Positions 1 to 11,350 of a DNA stretch of 64,000 nt are shown here, one piece after another. The stretch lies in the NCBI GenBank assembly GCA_022457155.1, contig JAJGOT010000452.1, positions 548,501 through 612,500 of the forward strand, read 5' to 3'. How positions within the stretch are numbered: position 1 is the stretch's first letter; the number at the start of each line of letters is the position of its first letter. Below the pieces are notes generated by a model. The model was not told the origin of the DNA. It did not search any database and saw only the letters and a list, made by a program, of their open reading frames with translations. Source of the DNA: Cladopsammia gracilis (lineage: Eukaryota > Cnidaria > Anthozoa > Scleractinia > Dendrophylliidae). A program made the translations under genes and the position numbers.

Positions 1-298
1 TTTTCAATTGGATAGCGGTTATTGGACACTTACGTTGCGCACGCGTCAATCAGTTGCATTTAAATCAGTTCTGTTTTGATGTTTCCTCCTACTTTCATAC
101 TAATGGAAAATATCCTAGACCTTTTGAGTCAAAAAAAGTCCTGCTAATTGAACTTCGTATCGTACAGTTCAGGGGTAATTGCTCGTAAAGTGCTCGTAAT
201 TTCAAATCGTGCTAGCGCTCGGGCTACGAGCTCGGCGATTTGAAATTACTCTCCCGATTTGAAATAAGTCGCACGGTATAGCATATGTAACAGGACTT

Positions 299-405
299 CA
301 TGCTGTCCAATTTGAAAATAATTGAATGAAAAAATTCCGAGGAATACCTAAATTGGCAGTCAGAGGAATTTTTGAATTCAACTATTTCCAAATTGGACAA
401 GCATG
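299..405. repeat. Imperfect hairpin, arms about 43-47 bp
   Basis: The stretch beginning catgctgtccaatttg at 299 is repeated in reverse complement at 363-405, ending caaattggacaagcatg, with a short spacer. It looks like a small foldback or MITE remnant. The rest of 1-560 shows no coding signal. Confidence 0.6.
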
Positions 406-560
406 TAGTTTTACTATTTGTTAATTATATTTTTCTCACTTCTGCATAGAATTTAGAAAGTATAGCGTCAAGCTCTCAAACTGGTGTCTTCCAAGGCTCT
501 TTGTATGCTAAACGCCACTCGTTAAATACATTGAGTCATGTTTAAAATGCGCTTTTCTTC

Positions 561-1135
561 GTGTTTTTGTTTTGGTTTCCTTCAATCATGACGTCGCTAA
601 CTCGGGAAACCTGTTATCTTCTTGCCGGTTCTCTGCTGGCTGTTCGTTTGCAAAAAACCTTTACATTATCAGATTATGAAACACAATCAAGTGAATTATT
701 GGATGAACTGGGATGGGAAAGACTGGAACATAGGAGAATTAGACATCTGGCTATTATGATGTATAAGATTTACAATAGTCTATCTCCATCATATTTAAAA
801 AGGATTTTTAATGATACATCAAATGTAGTCTTCACTACAGAGGGTCTGTCCTCTGGAACAAGAGATCATGCTGGAGCAAGAGATCATGCTAGTCTGAATG
901 CGTTTAAGGCTAGCCTGTGAAATGAAATATTTTTTAGTAAACTGATGTAATAGGTAGAGTTATAATAAGATTAAATTTATTAATAAGGTTAGATTTAGGT
1001 TTTTGATCATTAGTTGTGATTGGCTATAGATAAACAATTTTTATTGGATAGTTTTTATTGATTATAATGTATAAAATAAGGTTTTCAAACTTTTTATAAT
1101 TATTGTATGTAGTAGTCTACGGCTCACTGGAAGAC
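561..1135 (+). mobile_element. 3' end of a non-LTR retrotransposon (LINE) reverse transcriptase ORF
   Basis: An open frame at 561-920 encodes a C-terminal piece with the pattern ELLDELGW-RLEHRRIRHL followed by MMYKIYNSLSPSYL. This is the usual tail of CR1/RTE/Jockey-type LINE polyproteins after the reverse transcriptase domain. The catalytic domain is absent, so the copy is 5'-truncated and dead. The first 30 or so residues of the frame look unrelated and are probably outside the element. An AT-rich 3' region follows and a GAT microsatellite lies shortly after. The exact LINE clade is not determined. What is seen is the motif; the family assignment is from general knowledge of LINE C-termini. 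Confidence 0.6.
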
Positions 1136-1172
1136 CATTTTTGAAATGAATGTGATCCCGTGTTTTTAAATG

Positions 1173-1174
<2 letters not shown>

Positions 1175-1215
<41 letters not shown>
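1175..1215. repeat. (GAT)n microsatellite
   Basis: About 13-14 uninterrupted GAT triplets. It lies downstream of a LINE 3' fragment and could be its tail. On the minus strand it reads as a poly-His run, which I do not treat as coding. Confidence 0.95.
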
Positions 1216-1216
<1 letters not shown>

Positions 1217-1383
1217 AAACCTCGTCAAATAAATCGCTTGAAACAAAAATCTCGCTCGCCATTTTGCGGAACACTTGCTAAGGCTGAGTCTGCACACGTG
1301 ACTAGGTGATGTTTGCTGTTTGGTTAAATTGCATTAGCATTGTCTTTCTCGTGTTTTCATTGGCTGTGAAGTAATATATATAT

Positions 1384-1680
1384 ACATAGCCTAAGCCTAA
1401 CAGCGTCGCACTTTGAACAAGCGTAACTAAGGTGAAACTTAACTAAGGTGAAAGGTTGGAAGCACAAGAATTAAGATTGACGAGCGGGCTATTTTCAATT
1501 TTAGCAATTCTCAAAAACAGTATTACGCGACCGTCTGCACAGTACATTTTTATAGACCGTACAAAAGTTCACAAAAACAACTTTTCTCTGTCTAGAATAA
1601 ATAGTACCACTAGTTTCGTTTCCGAATAAAATACAGTTTATGTTTGTCAAAAATTGCCCGAGAAACTGATTTGAAAATTA
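1384..1680 (+). repeat. Dispersed repeat, copy 1 (partner at 44604-44890)
   Basis: The block starting with gcctaacagcgtcgcacttt and ending with gagaaactgatttg is found again, with indels, at 44604-44890 in a TRPA intron. Both copies share the same order of words (aactaaggtgaaa, cgtctgcacagtaca, tttctctgtctagaat). No ORF or terminal repeats are evident. It is an unclassified interspersed repeat. Confidence 0.75.
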
Positions 1681-2506
1681 AAAATTGCAAAAATACACAA
1701 ACATATTTGCATAAGGCGATGCGAGTGAAGATAGAAGTCTTGTTTTGTTTACATAAAATCGCTTTTCAATCTATCTAATGAATGAAAAAACACATAAAAA
1801 TGGACAACACAATCTTTTTTCGAAAAAATTTATTCAAATCTCCATTAGTTTACGTTTAAAAGCAAAACGCGTACCATTTAATTATAGCTCATCGAGTTCA
1901 AGCTTTCTTCGATGAAATTCAAGAGATCGATACAACTAAATTTAGGCACGTTTTAAAATCAATTTTCCAAAAAAAACAATAACACTAATAAAAAGTCACT
2001 CACAGATTGATATCAACATAAATTCACATCGAAAACTGTAATCTGTTTTACCTTTAAGTTCCTCGCTTGCTTGGAAATTCAAATCTCCGCTTCTGGTTCT
2101 GAAATCCGTAGAAAACAAACATCTCCCGCATTGATAAAAACGTAATACATGAAGTTCCTCGAAGCAAGATTTTATCCCTGAAAGCTCGTCTTTTTCCACT
2201 AAAGCGGCTTCTGTGTATACCTTAATTAGTATCCCTGTCTTGAGTAGCAAACCGCGAAAAAATGCAGGAAAATAACGAGTTTAATTCTCCGCTAGACACA
2301 ACAAAACAACTAAAGTGTTTACTGAGCTCACGGCTGTGTGGCCGTGCGAAAAACAAAATTGCTAAGATCCCGGATGTTGTTCCAACACGGGCGGGCACAC
2401 ACGCGTCCGCGAAACATTCCGCTAGCCATGACCATGAAAAATCACGGCACAGGCTCTGTGAGTATGTAGCTGCGCAGCCAGGCCTTCGGCCTGGCAAGTG
2501 CTCCGC

Positions 2507-2654
2507 TAATATATCAAACATAAGACACAGTGTTTCATCAGATCTCCAAACACCGCGAAGTGGATTGAAAAACGAGGCGCAGCCAAGTTTTTTTTTAACC
2601 CACTTCAAGGTGTTTGGAAATCTGATGAAATACTAAGTCGAATGTTTGATATTA
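2507..2654. mobile_element. Hairpin MITE, about 148 bp
   Basis: The left arm (atatcaaacataagac ... tttcatcagatctccaaacac) is mirrored on the right (gtgtttggaaatctgatgaaa ... gaatgtttgatat). The arms are about 55 bp and surround a GC-richer centre. Overlapping ORFs on both strands here (2222-2636) follow from the palindrome and are not genes. A small perfect stem-loop, gccaggccttcggcctggc, lies just outside at 2477-2495. Confidence 0.7.
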
Positions 2655-3281
2655 CTTCTCAAACAAAATGATTTTAGAAGAAGAAATTAAGGATGCAAAA
2701 ATGAGGAGTCTTTCAACTGATTTCCAAACACTCATTAAACATTAATTTCCTCATTTGTATTTTCGTTATGAATTATTAATGAGGTTGAGAAGAAGGTATC
2801 CAAACTAATTATTAATTCGGATAGCAGCATTTTTCTTGGAAAAATCAGTATGACAAACAAACAAAATTAATAGTTAATTTGGATAGTCTGAAAAATTAAG
2901 AAGTAATGAGGTAGGAGCTTGTATGGGATTTGAGGCTAGTAATATAATTATACCCTGAATTGTACTCTCCGCAGTCCAATTACTATTATCCAGTAGGTTT
3001 GAACAGCACATCTCTTTCAGCTTTTATATACCCAGTCGAGTAGAGAAACAGTGTCGGTTGAACATGTTGCCTCGCTTTCATGCTCCTCAACAGCACGCGA
3101 CGGTGCTTCTTAGAGTTCTGACTTTCTGAATTCGTATTAGTGTAATCGAATGGGACCGAGTAAAATTAAGGATAAATATCACGCGTGTTATATATGTTTT
3201 CAGAAGTTGTAGAAATTGCCCTCGTCGCGATATTAATCCTTAATTTTACGAGGGGATATAGGATTACCTGTTTATAATGTA

Positions 3282-4330
3282 GAGGGCAAAATTATTAAAA
3301 AAATTATTAAACCTTTCAGATTTTCAAGAGTCAATGCCCGAAGTGAAAATACTCTCTCGCAAATTAAACTGACAAGAAAAAACTTTTTAACTCACTGTTG
3401 TTAAATAAATTTCTAATGTCAGCTTTTTAGCTTTTGAAATGTTTTTTATAGTTAAAAGATACATTTGGCTTTTATTTACATCTAGAGAACATAGCCTAAT
3501 TTATCGATAAAATACACTTTACGACAAAAACAAAGCAAATTTTATTTAAGCGTACCTGTGTTGTGAAGTTTTTGCCGCTTTGATAACAAAGAAAAGACAA
3601 GTTCAAACTTACTTGCACGTTTAGCGATTTAATTGCTGTATTTCACTTCTTTTAGCCTTATTCTTTCTCCTGTTTAACGTATATTGTCCCTTTCAGCAAA
3701 ATCTGTCAACGTTCTTTTCTATAGGTCCACAGAAATCCGCATACATTCGTGAAGTGATGGAACTTAAGAACCTTAGGTCGCCATGAATGAATTTCTTCAA
3801 GGTCTTCAACGTCACCAAACTGGCCTGTAAGCGCCTAGTTAATCCAAGATTTAACACAAATAATTCCTTCCAAGATTGCACTAACATGGGCACCCGAAGG
3901 CAAGCGTACAAGAGGACGACCGAGAGAGACGTGGCGAAGAACGGTGAATAAAGAGAGGGAACATTTCGGATTGATTTGAGACCTGGAGAGAGGCAGAGGT
4001 TGCAGCCAAAGACAGGATGGCTTGGAAGAAGAGGATCAATGGCCCCATTCTCCACGAGGAAAGAAAGGATGGATGATGAATTGCTTCCTGTTTGGCGTAA
4101 AATGATGTAATTCGTACTTCACCTAATTATAGAATACTTTTCTTAGGTATCATCCGATTTCCTTCCTTTTTTATAACAAAATCTTCGGCAAAACATGCAA
4201 GCATTTTCTTCAAAATCCCGCCAAGCCAACTGAATACAAAAAGAACGACGCGTTCAACCAATCACGAGTGAGAAATTTTGATGCTCGACCAATCAGGAGC
4301 GAGTGCGCGGCATTCAGTAATTTTGCCCTC
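3282..4330. mobile_element. TA-flanked inverted-repeat element, about 1.05 kb
   Basis: The left end GAGGGCAAAATTA preceded by TA (3280-3281) matches the right end TAATTTTGCCCTC followed by TA (4331-4332). A TA duplication with short inverted ends suggests a Tc1/mariner-like non-autonomous element. The inside contains a LINE 3' fragment on the plus strand (about 3690-4075), so the unit is composite. The inverted ends are only about 14-15 bp, so the assignment is moderate. Confidence 0.5.
3690..4080 (+). mobile_element. RTE/CR1-type LINE C-terminal fragment
   Basis: Plus-strand conceptual translation near 3870-3960 gives ALTWAPEGKRTRGRPRETW followed by RRTVNKERE. Further on is a stretch resembling the LINE ending in which a Trp/Arg-rich segment precedes GPILHEERK. 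This is the classical C-terminal tail of one LINE clade. The same tail occurs at 23280-23595. Frames are broken and there is no reverse transcriptase core. Confidence 0.65.
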
Positions 4331-6003
4331 TATGTTACAAGGTCAGACAATTGATACTGTATCACTAAAAGCAGTTTTGCGATCATTTTTCAAATATCAA
4401 GAACCTTGGTACATCGTTGATTGCGAAAATAGCGACCTTTAGCGAATTTGGTTTAAAAACTCGTACTCGTGGTCAAATCTAAAGGTCGCTAATAATGCGT
4501 GAGGAGCGAGAAAAAGCGACCTACAATTCGCTAATTTTATAACTTATTTATCTTAAATTTCATCACCAATTGTTTTCAATACCTGTTTTACTAATAGCAC
4601 TGTTCAGTGCTTGTTTTAAATTGTATAATGGAAATAATTTTTTCCTATTGAAAGGATTTGAATGGTGAACCATGCGCGTTTGAAAATACGAGTTTAAAAA
4701 AAGAACATTCTCCGCATGCATGCAATGCTCGAGGCAGTGCTGCAAAGATCAACGAATTTAACGCATTAGGTCATTACGTGACTCGAATCGCACGTTTCAA
4801 AATCGCGCGACATTTTTCATGCCGCTGTTATGTGCGTTTAAAGCCTGACTTTACTACTCGTTAGAGTTAATGTTTTAAATATGCGTCACGAAAAACCAAC
4901 AACAACATGCAGCAATGATACTGGAAGAATTTGTTAAATCGTTTCGGCTATATTTAGGAGCAAATTAAATACGACGATTTTACTTTTAATTTGCAAGCTT
5001 AATGGCTATCTAATCTGCAAAACATTGCGAGATATTGCTATATTTGTTAAGGGAACACTAATGAAGTGTACTACGAAACATAACACGACGTAGAAATACC
5101 GTTATATTGTGTGAGAAACTACGGACGCGTATATGGTCGGCATTAGTTGGATCGACTTTCGTATGACCTTGAAATGATTATGCGTAAACACAAACAAAAC
5201 AACAAACGAATTGTTATCTAATCTAATACTATACGCTTTCTCATCACTGTGAATGTAAATGTGAAAAAAAATTACAAAAAATCATAGACATATATACAAA
5301 ATCAGTGATTGGTACAAAATGGAAGAGGTAAAGCGTTCTATTCTTTAAAGTTCCTAGTATGGAAGTTGTATTTGTAAGTGTTGCTATAACTACCAATGTT
5401 AATAAAACGATTGCAATGAAAAGAGCATGTAACACGGTGGGCCCACAATGTACTCAGGAATATCAACCGCGATATTACCGTAAGGAAACAATTTGATTGG
5501 TTTAGCTAAGGGAGGCAAAGGCGCACGCGCGGCTAAAAGGTAGCTATTCTCTTTAAGGTTACTTGCTTTTCATACAAGGGATACTTTATTGCTAAAACGA
5601 GGAAAGCTTGTTTTTATCCTTTAATTAATTACTTGGAGATGAAACAAAACGCGAAACTCAGGGAAACCGTTGTTAAAGGTCATGATGAACTTGATGATGA
5701 TGATGAACTTTATTCATGTGTCAATGTATTTAGCTATCGCTAATTGGGGACACAAGGTCATAAAGGTCATAAGAAAATCGATCTAATAAGGACAATTTAA
5801 TAGTTTGTTTGCATTTTCTTTTATTAGGAACCATAAACTTTAAAAAATAAAACAGTTTAGTCAGTTCTAAAGTTATAAATTGACACTCTTATGAAGTATT
5901 TGGAGTCGCTGCGGTCCGAGTTTGCTCGACTTGATGATGGTGAAGTCGGCTAGTATGAACCTTGTCTTAGCCTAAATTGATAATAGGTAATGGTAGGTAT
6001 TAG

Positions 6004-6283
6004 AGCAGTTTTCAATTGAGTGTGGTAAAACCAAAACCAAAGTAATTACTCTGACCAATCACAACAGTCGTAAACAATCCAATGAACCATTCAGAGCTCG
6101 AAGCAATTACATGTCGGCGGCGCCAAACGCGGGAAAACGCGTGCGAGCAAGTCAAGATTGGTTTTGCTTTTACTTCTGATTGGTCGAGAAAGTGGCGCGA
6201 GATTTTTTAGCCAATAACAAAGCGTAGCAATGAAAAACCAAAGCAATTATGTAATTACTTTTCATACCCAATTGAAAACTGCT
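6004..6283. mobile_element. Inverted-repeat MITE, about 280 bp
   Basis: The ends AGCAGTTTTCAATTGAG and its complement CAATTGAAAACTGCT enclose a spacer containing several CCAATCA-like words. The corresponding place in unit B (about 12310) lacks it, so it inserted after the duplication or was lost from B. It has no coding capacity. The target-site duplication is unclear. Confidence 0.65.
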
Positions 6284-7926
6284 GTATAGGTAATATGTAA
6301 ACACAACAATATGTAAACACAATATATAAAAAATAATATAAACACAACAATATACTACAGAAACTCGATAATATAACTCGAATTCCCTGTAATTCAAATC
6401 TCGAACTTTCGATCACACGAACAGATTTGTGCATCCCCTGACGGTAATCGACTTACTGGCTTTTTATACTATTGTTTATTATATGTTTAGATATTCAATG
6501 GTTATCAGAATTTTGGGGTTACTCGCTATTTGTTGCAATTTATAGCGCGCCGATTCAAGAGAACCAAAATCGAGAGCTTTTATCTAAGAAACTCAATAGA
6601 AAACAACAATCTTGGGACAATGAAGAAAATGTAAGAGTTGGGTGGAAAGCTGAAGCAAACAAACATAAAACATATTAATGTAACATTATGCAACAGTTAG
6701 CAACATGTCACAACAGGGTTAAGTTGTCAAACAGACTCAAATTGTTTTGTTCAACAATGGTACACGATGTAGGTTTAAATGTTAAGTCTGTTTGACTATA
6801 GTTCGGACAAAAACATGACTTTCTCGCTGATCTCAGAACTTGTTTAAAAAATCTCATTCAGCTGACTTATATTCAGACATTTTCCTCAACTTAGGTCTGA
6901 GCAGATTTCTAGATACATACCTATAAAAAACCGTTGTTTAGATGATTCGGCCTTTGAAAGAATCGTAACTCTCAGCTCAAGAAAGCTGGATTCGAGATAG
7001 ATTTTGGCGATCAATTACCAAGTTCGCCCTCGTGTGCGAAAGAACAAAAGGTCACCATTTTCATACCTTGAAAATCTGTCGCTTATGTCCAGAGCAATTC
7101 TTCTAAAGTTTCTTTCGTTTGAATTGTCAGATAAGCCATAAATTGAGGCTTTTAATTTCTTTGTATAGCCCTTTAATAAATGTCGAATTGTTAAAAAAGC
7201 GCCTTAAAGTTTCTATAGATATGGTTTTGTTAATCTGCTCAGATATATAGCTTTAGAAATGTGAAAAAATAAACAGGCTTGTTCTCAAAAACCCATAAAT
7301 TCGATGGAATAGAAACTGTATGCAATACAGCTCAAATACCTGGCGGATATTCCTTATAGTATGCTATACGGGAAGGATTCATCATCAGTTAAGGAATGCC
7401 TTTCCGATTCTCGCAGTAAACAAAATGATATGGACAATTGTGTAGAGCATTTAAGCGAAAAAAAAATCAACATTGTTACCCCCATTATCCCTTTTTGGTT
7501 CACTGCGCATAACAAATCAATTCAAAAGTTTGTTTTCTTAAAGATGTACTTAATAGCACTTTGTATTTTCGATTTACAGCAAACAGCTATCACCATTCTT
7601 GTCCACTTTAAAAAAATATTTTTATGTTCATTATAGATTGAAAAAAAGCATCCGTATTTGAAAGAAATATGGCGATAGCAATGCCCGAAATCGACCATAT
7701 CAAATACGTTGTCAAGGAAACTACGAACAAAAAGTTGTCTTACAACTTAAACACAATCGCGTTCTTACAATTTAGAAACCCGGCATCTATACATGTATAT
7801 TCCAAGTCTGTTTCTCCATTGAGATAAAGCTAAATGTATGAATAAATATCTCGCACCAGGAAGTATCATTCATATTTCAGTATTGTCGATGTCCAGCATT
7901 TCAAGCAACAAAAAAGTAAAGGAAAA

Positions 7927-9506
7927 CTAATAAACTACGTTGAAAAGAAAGAATGCCAAGAAGCCCAAAATTAATAGGGCACGTTCGGGGCCAGATCTCA
8001 ACCCACCAGCTGAATATAAGTTTTCGAATCCCACGACACCTTGAGCGTCAGCTTCGTTCACTACTTGGTCAAGATAGTCAGCTGCATCATTGTTATTTAA
8101 ATTGCCATCGTCGTTGTCATTGGCATTGTCATCAACACTGTCATCGCCATCACCGCTGTGGTCACCATTGCCATTATCATTGTCATCGCCACTGTTATTG
8201 ACACTGTCATCACCACTGTCTTTACCATTGTCACCACCACTGTTGTCACCACTGTCATCACCCCTGTTATCACCACTGTCTTCACTACTGTCATCACCAC
8301 TGTCTTCACCGCTGTCTTCACCACTGTCATCACCCCTGTCTTCACCACTGTCTTCACCACTGTCATCACCACTGTCTTCACCGCTGTCTTCACCACTGTA
8401 ATCACCGCTGTCTTCACCGCTGCCATCACCGCTGTAATTACCACTGTCGCCACCCTCTTCTCCTGTGGTTAACATGAAAATAACAGAAATGAGATGCCAC
8501 TGATACCTGGAAAACATTTACACATAGAAGAAGTAATAGCCTTCGTAAAATAGACTGCCTTTAATCAATACAAAGTCGATTGGAGTGTCAATTAATTTAA
8601 TTTCATAAAAAGGTGCTATACAATTTGTGATGCTGCCCCTTTTCATTCAGTTCCTTTTCCGAGGTGTTAGAAAACTCATTAGCGTCAGTTCTATTTTGGA
8701 AAATTTACTTGTAATATTAATTTTTCCTGGTATTCCAGCAGCATTTGCGCATGAGTTTCAGACGAGTAAACGTTGTAGGTCTATAATCGAAACATTTTCA
8801 AATCTTCCTTGCAAATATTCGGGCGTGGACGCGGAAGTCTTGGAAAATCTACGGAAAATGATCGAACGGTTCGTACATGTCGAGATTCTTTCAAAACAAA
8901 TGAAAATGGTCGACAAGTTTAATAATCAGTATTCTTGTTTAACTGAATGTAGCCGAGATGTTTAGGTTCCATTTTTTTTCGCCAATAAAGCCCATTGTTT
9001 TTCAGGTCTCATACCAAAATACATACACGCTTTCAGTGAAAATATTGCTCGAAATTAAAATTTATTGTAGCACAAAATAATTGTTACCATAAATGCTTAA
9101 AATACTGTTCCAAAATATATATAAAGTCACATTTTCTCTAATTAGGTGCATAAAAACAAGTTTATGGATTAATACCAAGTAGAATCACGGACTTTGCAGA
9201 TGAAACTCGAACAACAAATGGCCCACTTTCAAAAGGCCCGCAAGGCCAAAAATCTACAATTTACTACATGTCAGTAATTAACTTGAACTATTCTTTTGGT
9301 ATTACGGCAAGTCAGTAAAAATGAACCGCACTTTCAGAATTGGTCTTAACAGAATGGGTAAGTTACAATCAAGGGCTTAAAGGTGAAATGTGTAAAAATA
9401 CTGAAAAATTTCATTTCGACCTACCATTTCTCATTGTCAACGGAAAACTCCAGAGTGGTGTGACAAGAGCCACTATGCAAAGAAGAAGCAAGGTTTTTGA
9501 AGCCAT
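7927..9506 (-). CDS. Secreted acidic Ser-Gly-Asp/Glu repeat protein, gene A (2 exons, 205 aa)
   Basis: Exon 1 is 9425-9506 and exon 2 is 7927-8462. Exon 1 encodes a signal peptide (MASKTLLLLC, then IVALVTPLWS, probable cleavage before FPL) and ends AATG|GTAGGT in phase 1. Exon 2 follows a conserved acceptor (TTAACCACAG). It encodes about 90 residues of SGED, SGDD and SGDN tetrads, a more mixed Asn/Asp region, then a conserved tail (LDQVVNEADAQGVVGFENLY, followed by SAGGLRSGP). It closes with a hydrophobic stretch ALLILGFLAFFLFNVVY and stop. That ending looks like a GPI-anchor signal, with a Ser/Gly pair as likely attachment site. The product should therefore be an extracellular, membrane-tethered polyanion. 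Compared with gene B it lacks the 40-codon middle exon and has far fewer repeats. S-G-E tetrads fit the S-x-E pattern of Golgi Fam20C-type kinases. I recognise no named family; coral acidic skeletal matrix proteins are the nearest idea and that is inference. Confidence 0.75.
9425..9506 (-). CDS. Exon 1 (signal peptide) of acidic protein gene A
   Basis: 82 nt with ATG at 9506, coding 27 residues plus one base. The same exon, differing at a handful of residues, sits at 20801-20882. The donor AATG|GTAGGT is identical in both. The overlapping 68-codon minus-strand frame starting at 9627 is a shadow in another frame. Confidence 0.75.
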
Positions 9507-9583
9507 TTCTCTTCTGTCTAATCTTCAATCCTATCTCTTCGCGAGTTCTTGGGTTACTGATCTCTTCGTTTTCCACTTTGGAA

Positions 9584-9589
9584 CTTATA
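9584..9589 (-). promoter_or_regulatory. Candidate TATA box of gene A
   Basis: TATAAG on the minus strand, 78 bp upstream of the start codon. The same word lies at the same distance in gene B (20960-20965), in otherwise conserved leader DNA. It has not been shown to be a promoter. Confidence 0.35.
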
Positions 9590-9699
9590 TCCTTTTCAAA
9601 GAGAAGTAAAATATTCGAGTCGCTCACATGCTCGAGATATTGCTATGTTTGTTCAAGTAATCGGAAAAATATTATAGTGAGCTCTTCAGAAAACCTAGT

Positions 9700-11140
9700 A
9701 GGAGGGAAATGCATGTAGTGCAAGTTCCAAGTGTTAAGCTGTCCATGGCAACAATGGGCAGCTGTTTTGGATACCTATACTGCAACCCTGCGGGTATTTG
9801 TCATCGTCAGCCAGTCTTATTCACATCCCACAACTAACTGCAGTTAATTCACTAAGCTGTCACCAGGAAAAAAATTCCACCAACATTTGATCAGATTAAC
9901 ATTGTAAAAACTTTTGTTATTTTAAGACTTAATATGAAACATTGACTAATGTGACTAATAAAAGGAACAAATAAATGCCTACCGATGACCGGTATTGGAG
10001 CCCAAAGAAAGTTAAGTTGCGAATGGTAAAAATAAATTTGATAAATTGCAAGAATGCAGTAATATGATTCGTTGTTTAAAAGTTTTGGACATTTTATGAC
10101 ATTTCATAAGAGTAGTACGGACAATGCAAAGAATGCAGTCAATTTGCCGTCATTTTTAATTTGTTTAACAAAAACACTTGCGAGTGAACCAGTGCGAGCC
10201 AAGGCTTTCAAGTACGTTCCAAATACAATTTTAGAACATGCATGACGGTATCAGTATAAATGTATAACAACCTTTATTAAACAACAAACTGCTGCAAGTA
10301 GTTATCCGTAGTGAAATAATTCCAACCTTGACGTTTTCTGTGTATTTGTGACTGAAAAGGCTCTCACAAAAATTATCCTTGGATTGGTATCTTTATAAAC
10401 ACACAAACACAACACACGAAAAAGCATGCAGTTATTCAGCAAATTCTCGATTGAGATTTCACACCGTCTCCTTAAAAGATACTTTAAGAAGATATGTAAA
10501 AAAAAAAACAGTAGAACGCTGTTCCAAGCGTTTTCCTTAACATTCCCCTTTGCGTGTGTGCCCCTGAAACTCCACTGACTGTACTGTTGCAAGTTGTTTT
10601 CACCTCACTTCTAGTTCTTCTTGCCAGTAATTTCGGGCAAGTTAGGCTGATTGAAAATTACATTTGATCAACACAAGAGCATTTCCACATTGAAGAGCGC
10701 CAGTTTATACTGAGTTTAGAGTGCATTTGTCGCTGTTTTAAGAACTGACAGCGCTAAAAGTTTGACAAACGCTTTTTTTTTGTTTCTGTTAGGCAAAATG
10801 TCTACAATCTGCCCTAAATTAACCGGATTATAGATTTAAATAATATTTAAACAAAAGGATGAATATATACCTAGCTGCAAAAAGGTTGTCATAGAAAAAT
10901 ACCAAATACCAAATAGGAATTAATTACCTCAATGATATTTAGAGATATTTCTTCCAAAACAAATTTCTATCAAATAAGTGAATATATTGTTGTTGTTGTT
11001 GTTTTATCTCAGGAATGAATAGTTTTGTTATTTCTTAACAACTTCTCTTCTTTTATCCTCTGTTAATATCATTATGCTTATTAATTTCTATTTGTTATTT
11101 GTTATGACACCGTTTTTTCAAATAGATGTTTCTGCCTTGA
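9700..11140. other. Non-coding spacer between units A and B
   Basis: AT-rich sequence with no supported ORF, RNA or clear repeat boundary. Short simple runs (GTT at about 10990) occur. Overlapping small ORFs here have no recognisable motifs. Confidence 0.6.
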
Positions 11141-11142
11141 AG

Positions 11143-11350
11143 GATGCGTTCGATTGGGAAATCTGGATTTCGATTTTGAAATCCGGATTTCAAAATCCAA
11201 ATCCGGATTTTGGATTTCAATTGTTCATGGAAATCCATTGCGGAGAAGGATTTCGGTAATTGGAAATCCGTTTTTGGATTTTGCGTTTTTTTGGGAAATC
11301 CGAAATCCGGATTTCAAAATCGAAATCCGGATTTCCCAATCGAACGCACC
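11143..11350. mobile_element. Foldback element built of AAATCCGGATTT words, about 205 bp
   Basis: The ends tgcgttcgattgggaaat and atttcccaatcgaacgca are exact complements. Inside, the palindromic word aaatccggatttc recurs several times, so the entire element can fold on itself. Direct duplication at the ends is uncertain (ccttg on both sides). Overlapping plus-strand ORFs reading repeated ISKSKSGF/NPDFGF strings are artefacts of this repeat. Confidence 0.75.

Larger units (their letters stand above)
4880..9695. repeat. Tandem duplication unit A (paralog of 11560-21070)
   Basis: From about 4880 this unit runs colinear with unit B. Shared blocks include cattgcgagatattgctat near 5026 and 11727, the cell of text gcttatgtccagagcaatt near 7080 and 16180, the whole acidic-protein gene, and the leader exon near 9420-9510. 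Homology ends near 9695, about 190 bp upstream of the start codon of gene A. Outside the gene at 7927-9506 the unit holds non-coding sequence and one MITE (6004-6283). I find no further gene in 4880-7926. Confidence 0.85.

Noticed and set aside
1062..1274. Minus ORF with a poly-His run
   Set aside because: Translation of the GAT microsatellite.
2222..2636. Overlapping 124-128 residue ORFs on opposite strands
   Set aside because: They cross a hairpin MITE. No domain or signal peptide, and nothing in common with neighbours.
8090..8472. ORFs overlapping the gene A repeat exon on both strands
   Set aside because: Same shadow effect as in gene B.
8627..8965. 112-residue plus ORF between the exons of gene A
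   Set aside because: Part of it (from about 8865) is intron sequence shared with unit B, where the frame is not kept. No motif seen.
9421..9627. 68-residue minus ORF conserved at 20797-21003
   Set aside because: The conservation is that of the leader exon and 5' region. The frame with a signal peptide and a matching splice phase explains it better, and the 68-residue frame ends exactly at the donor by chance.
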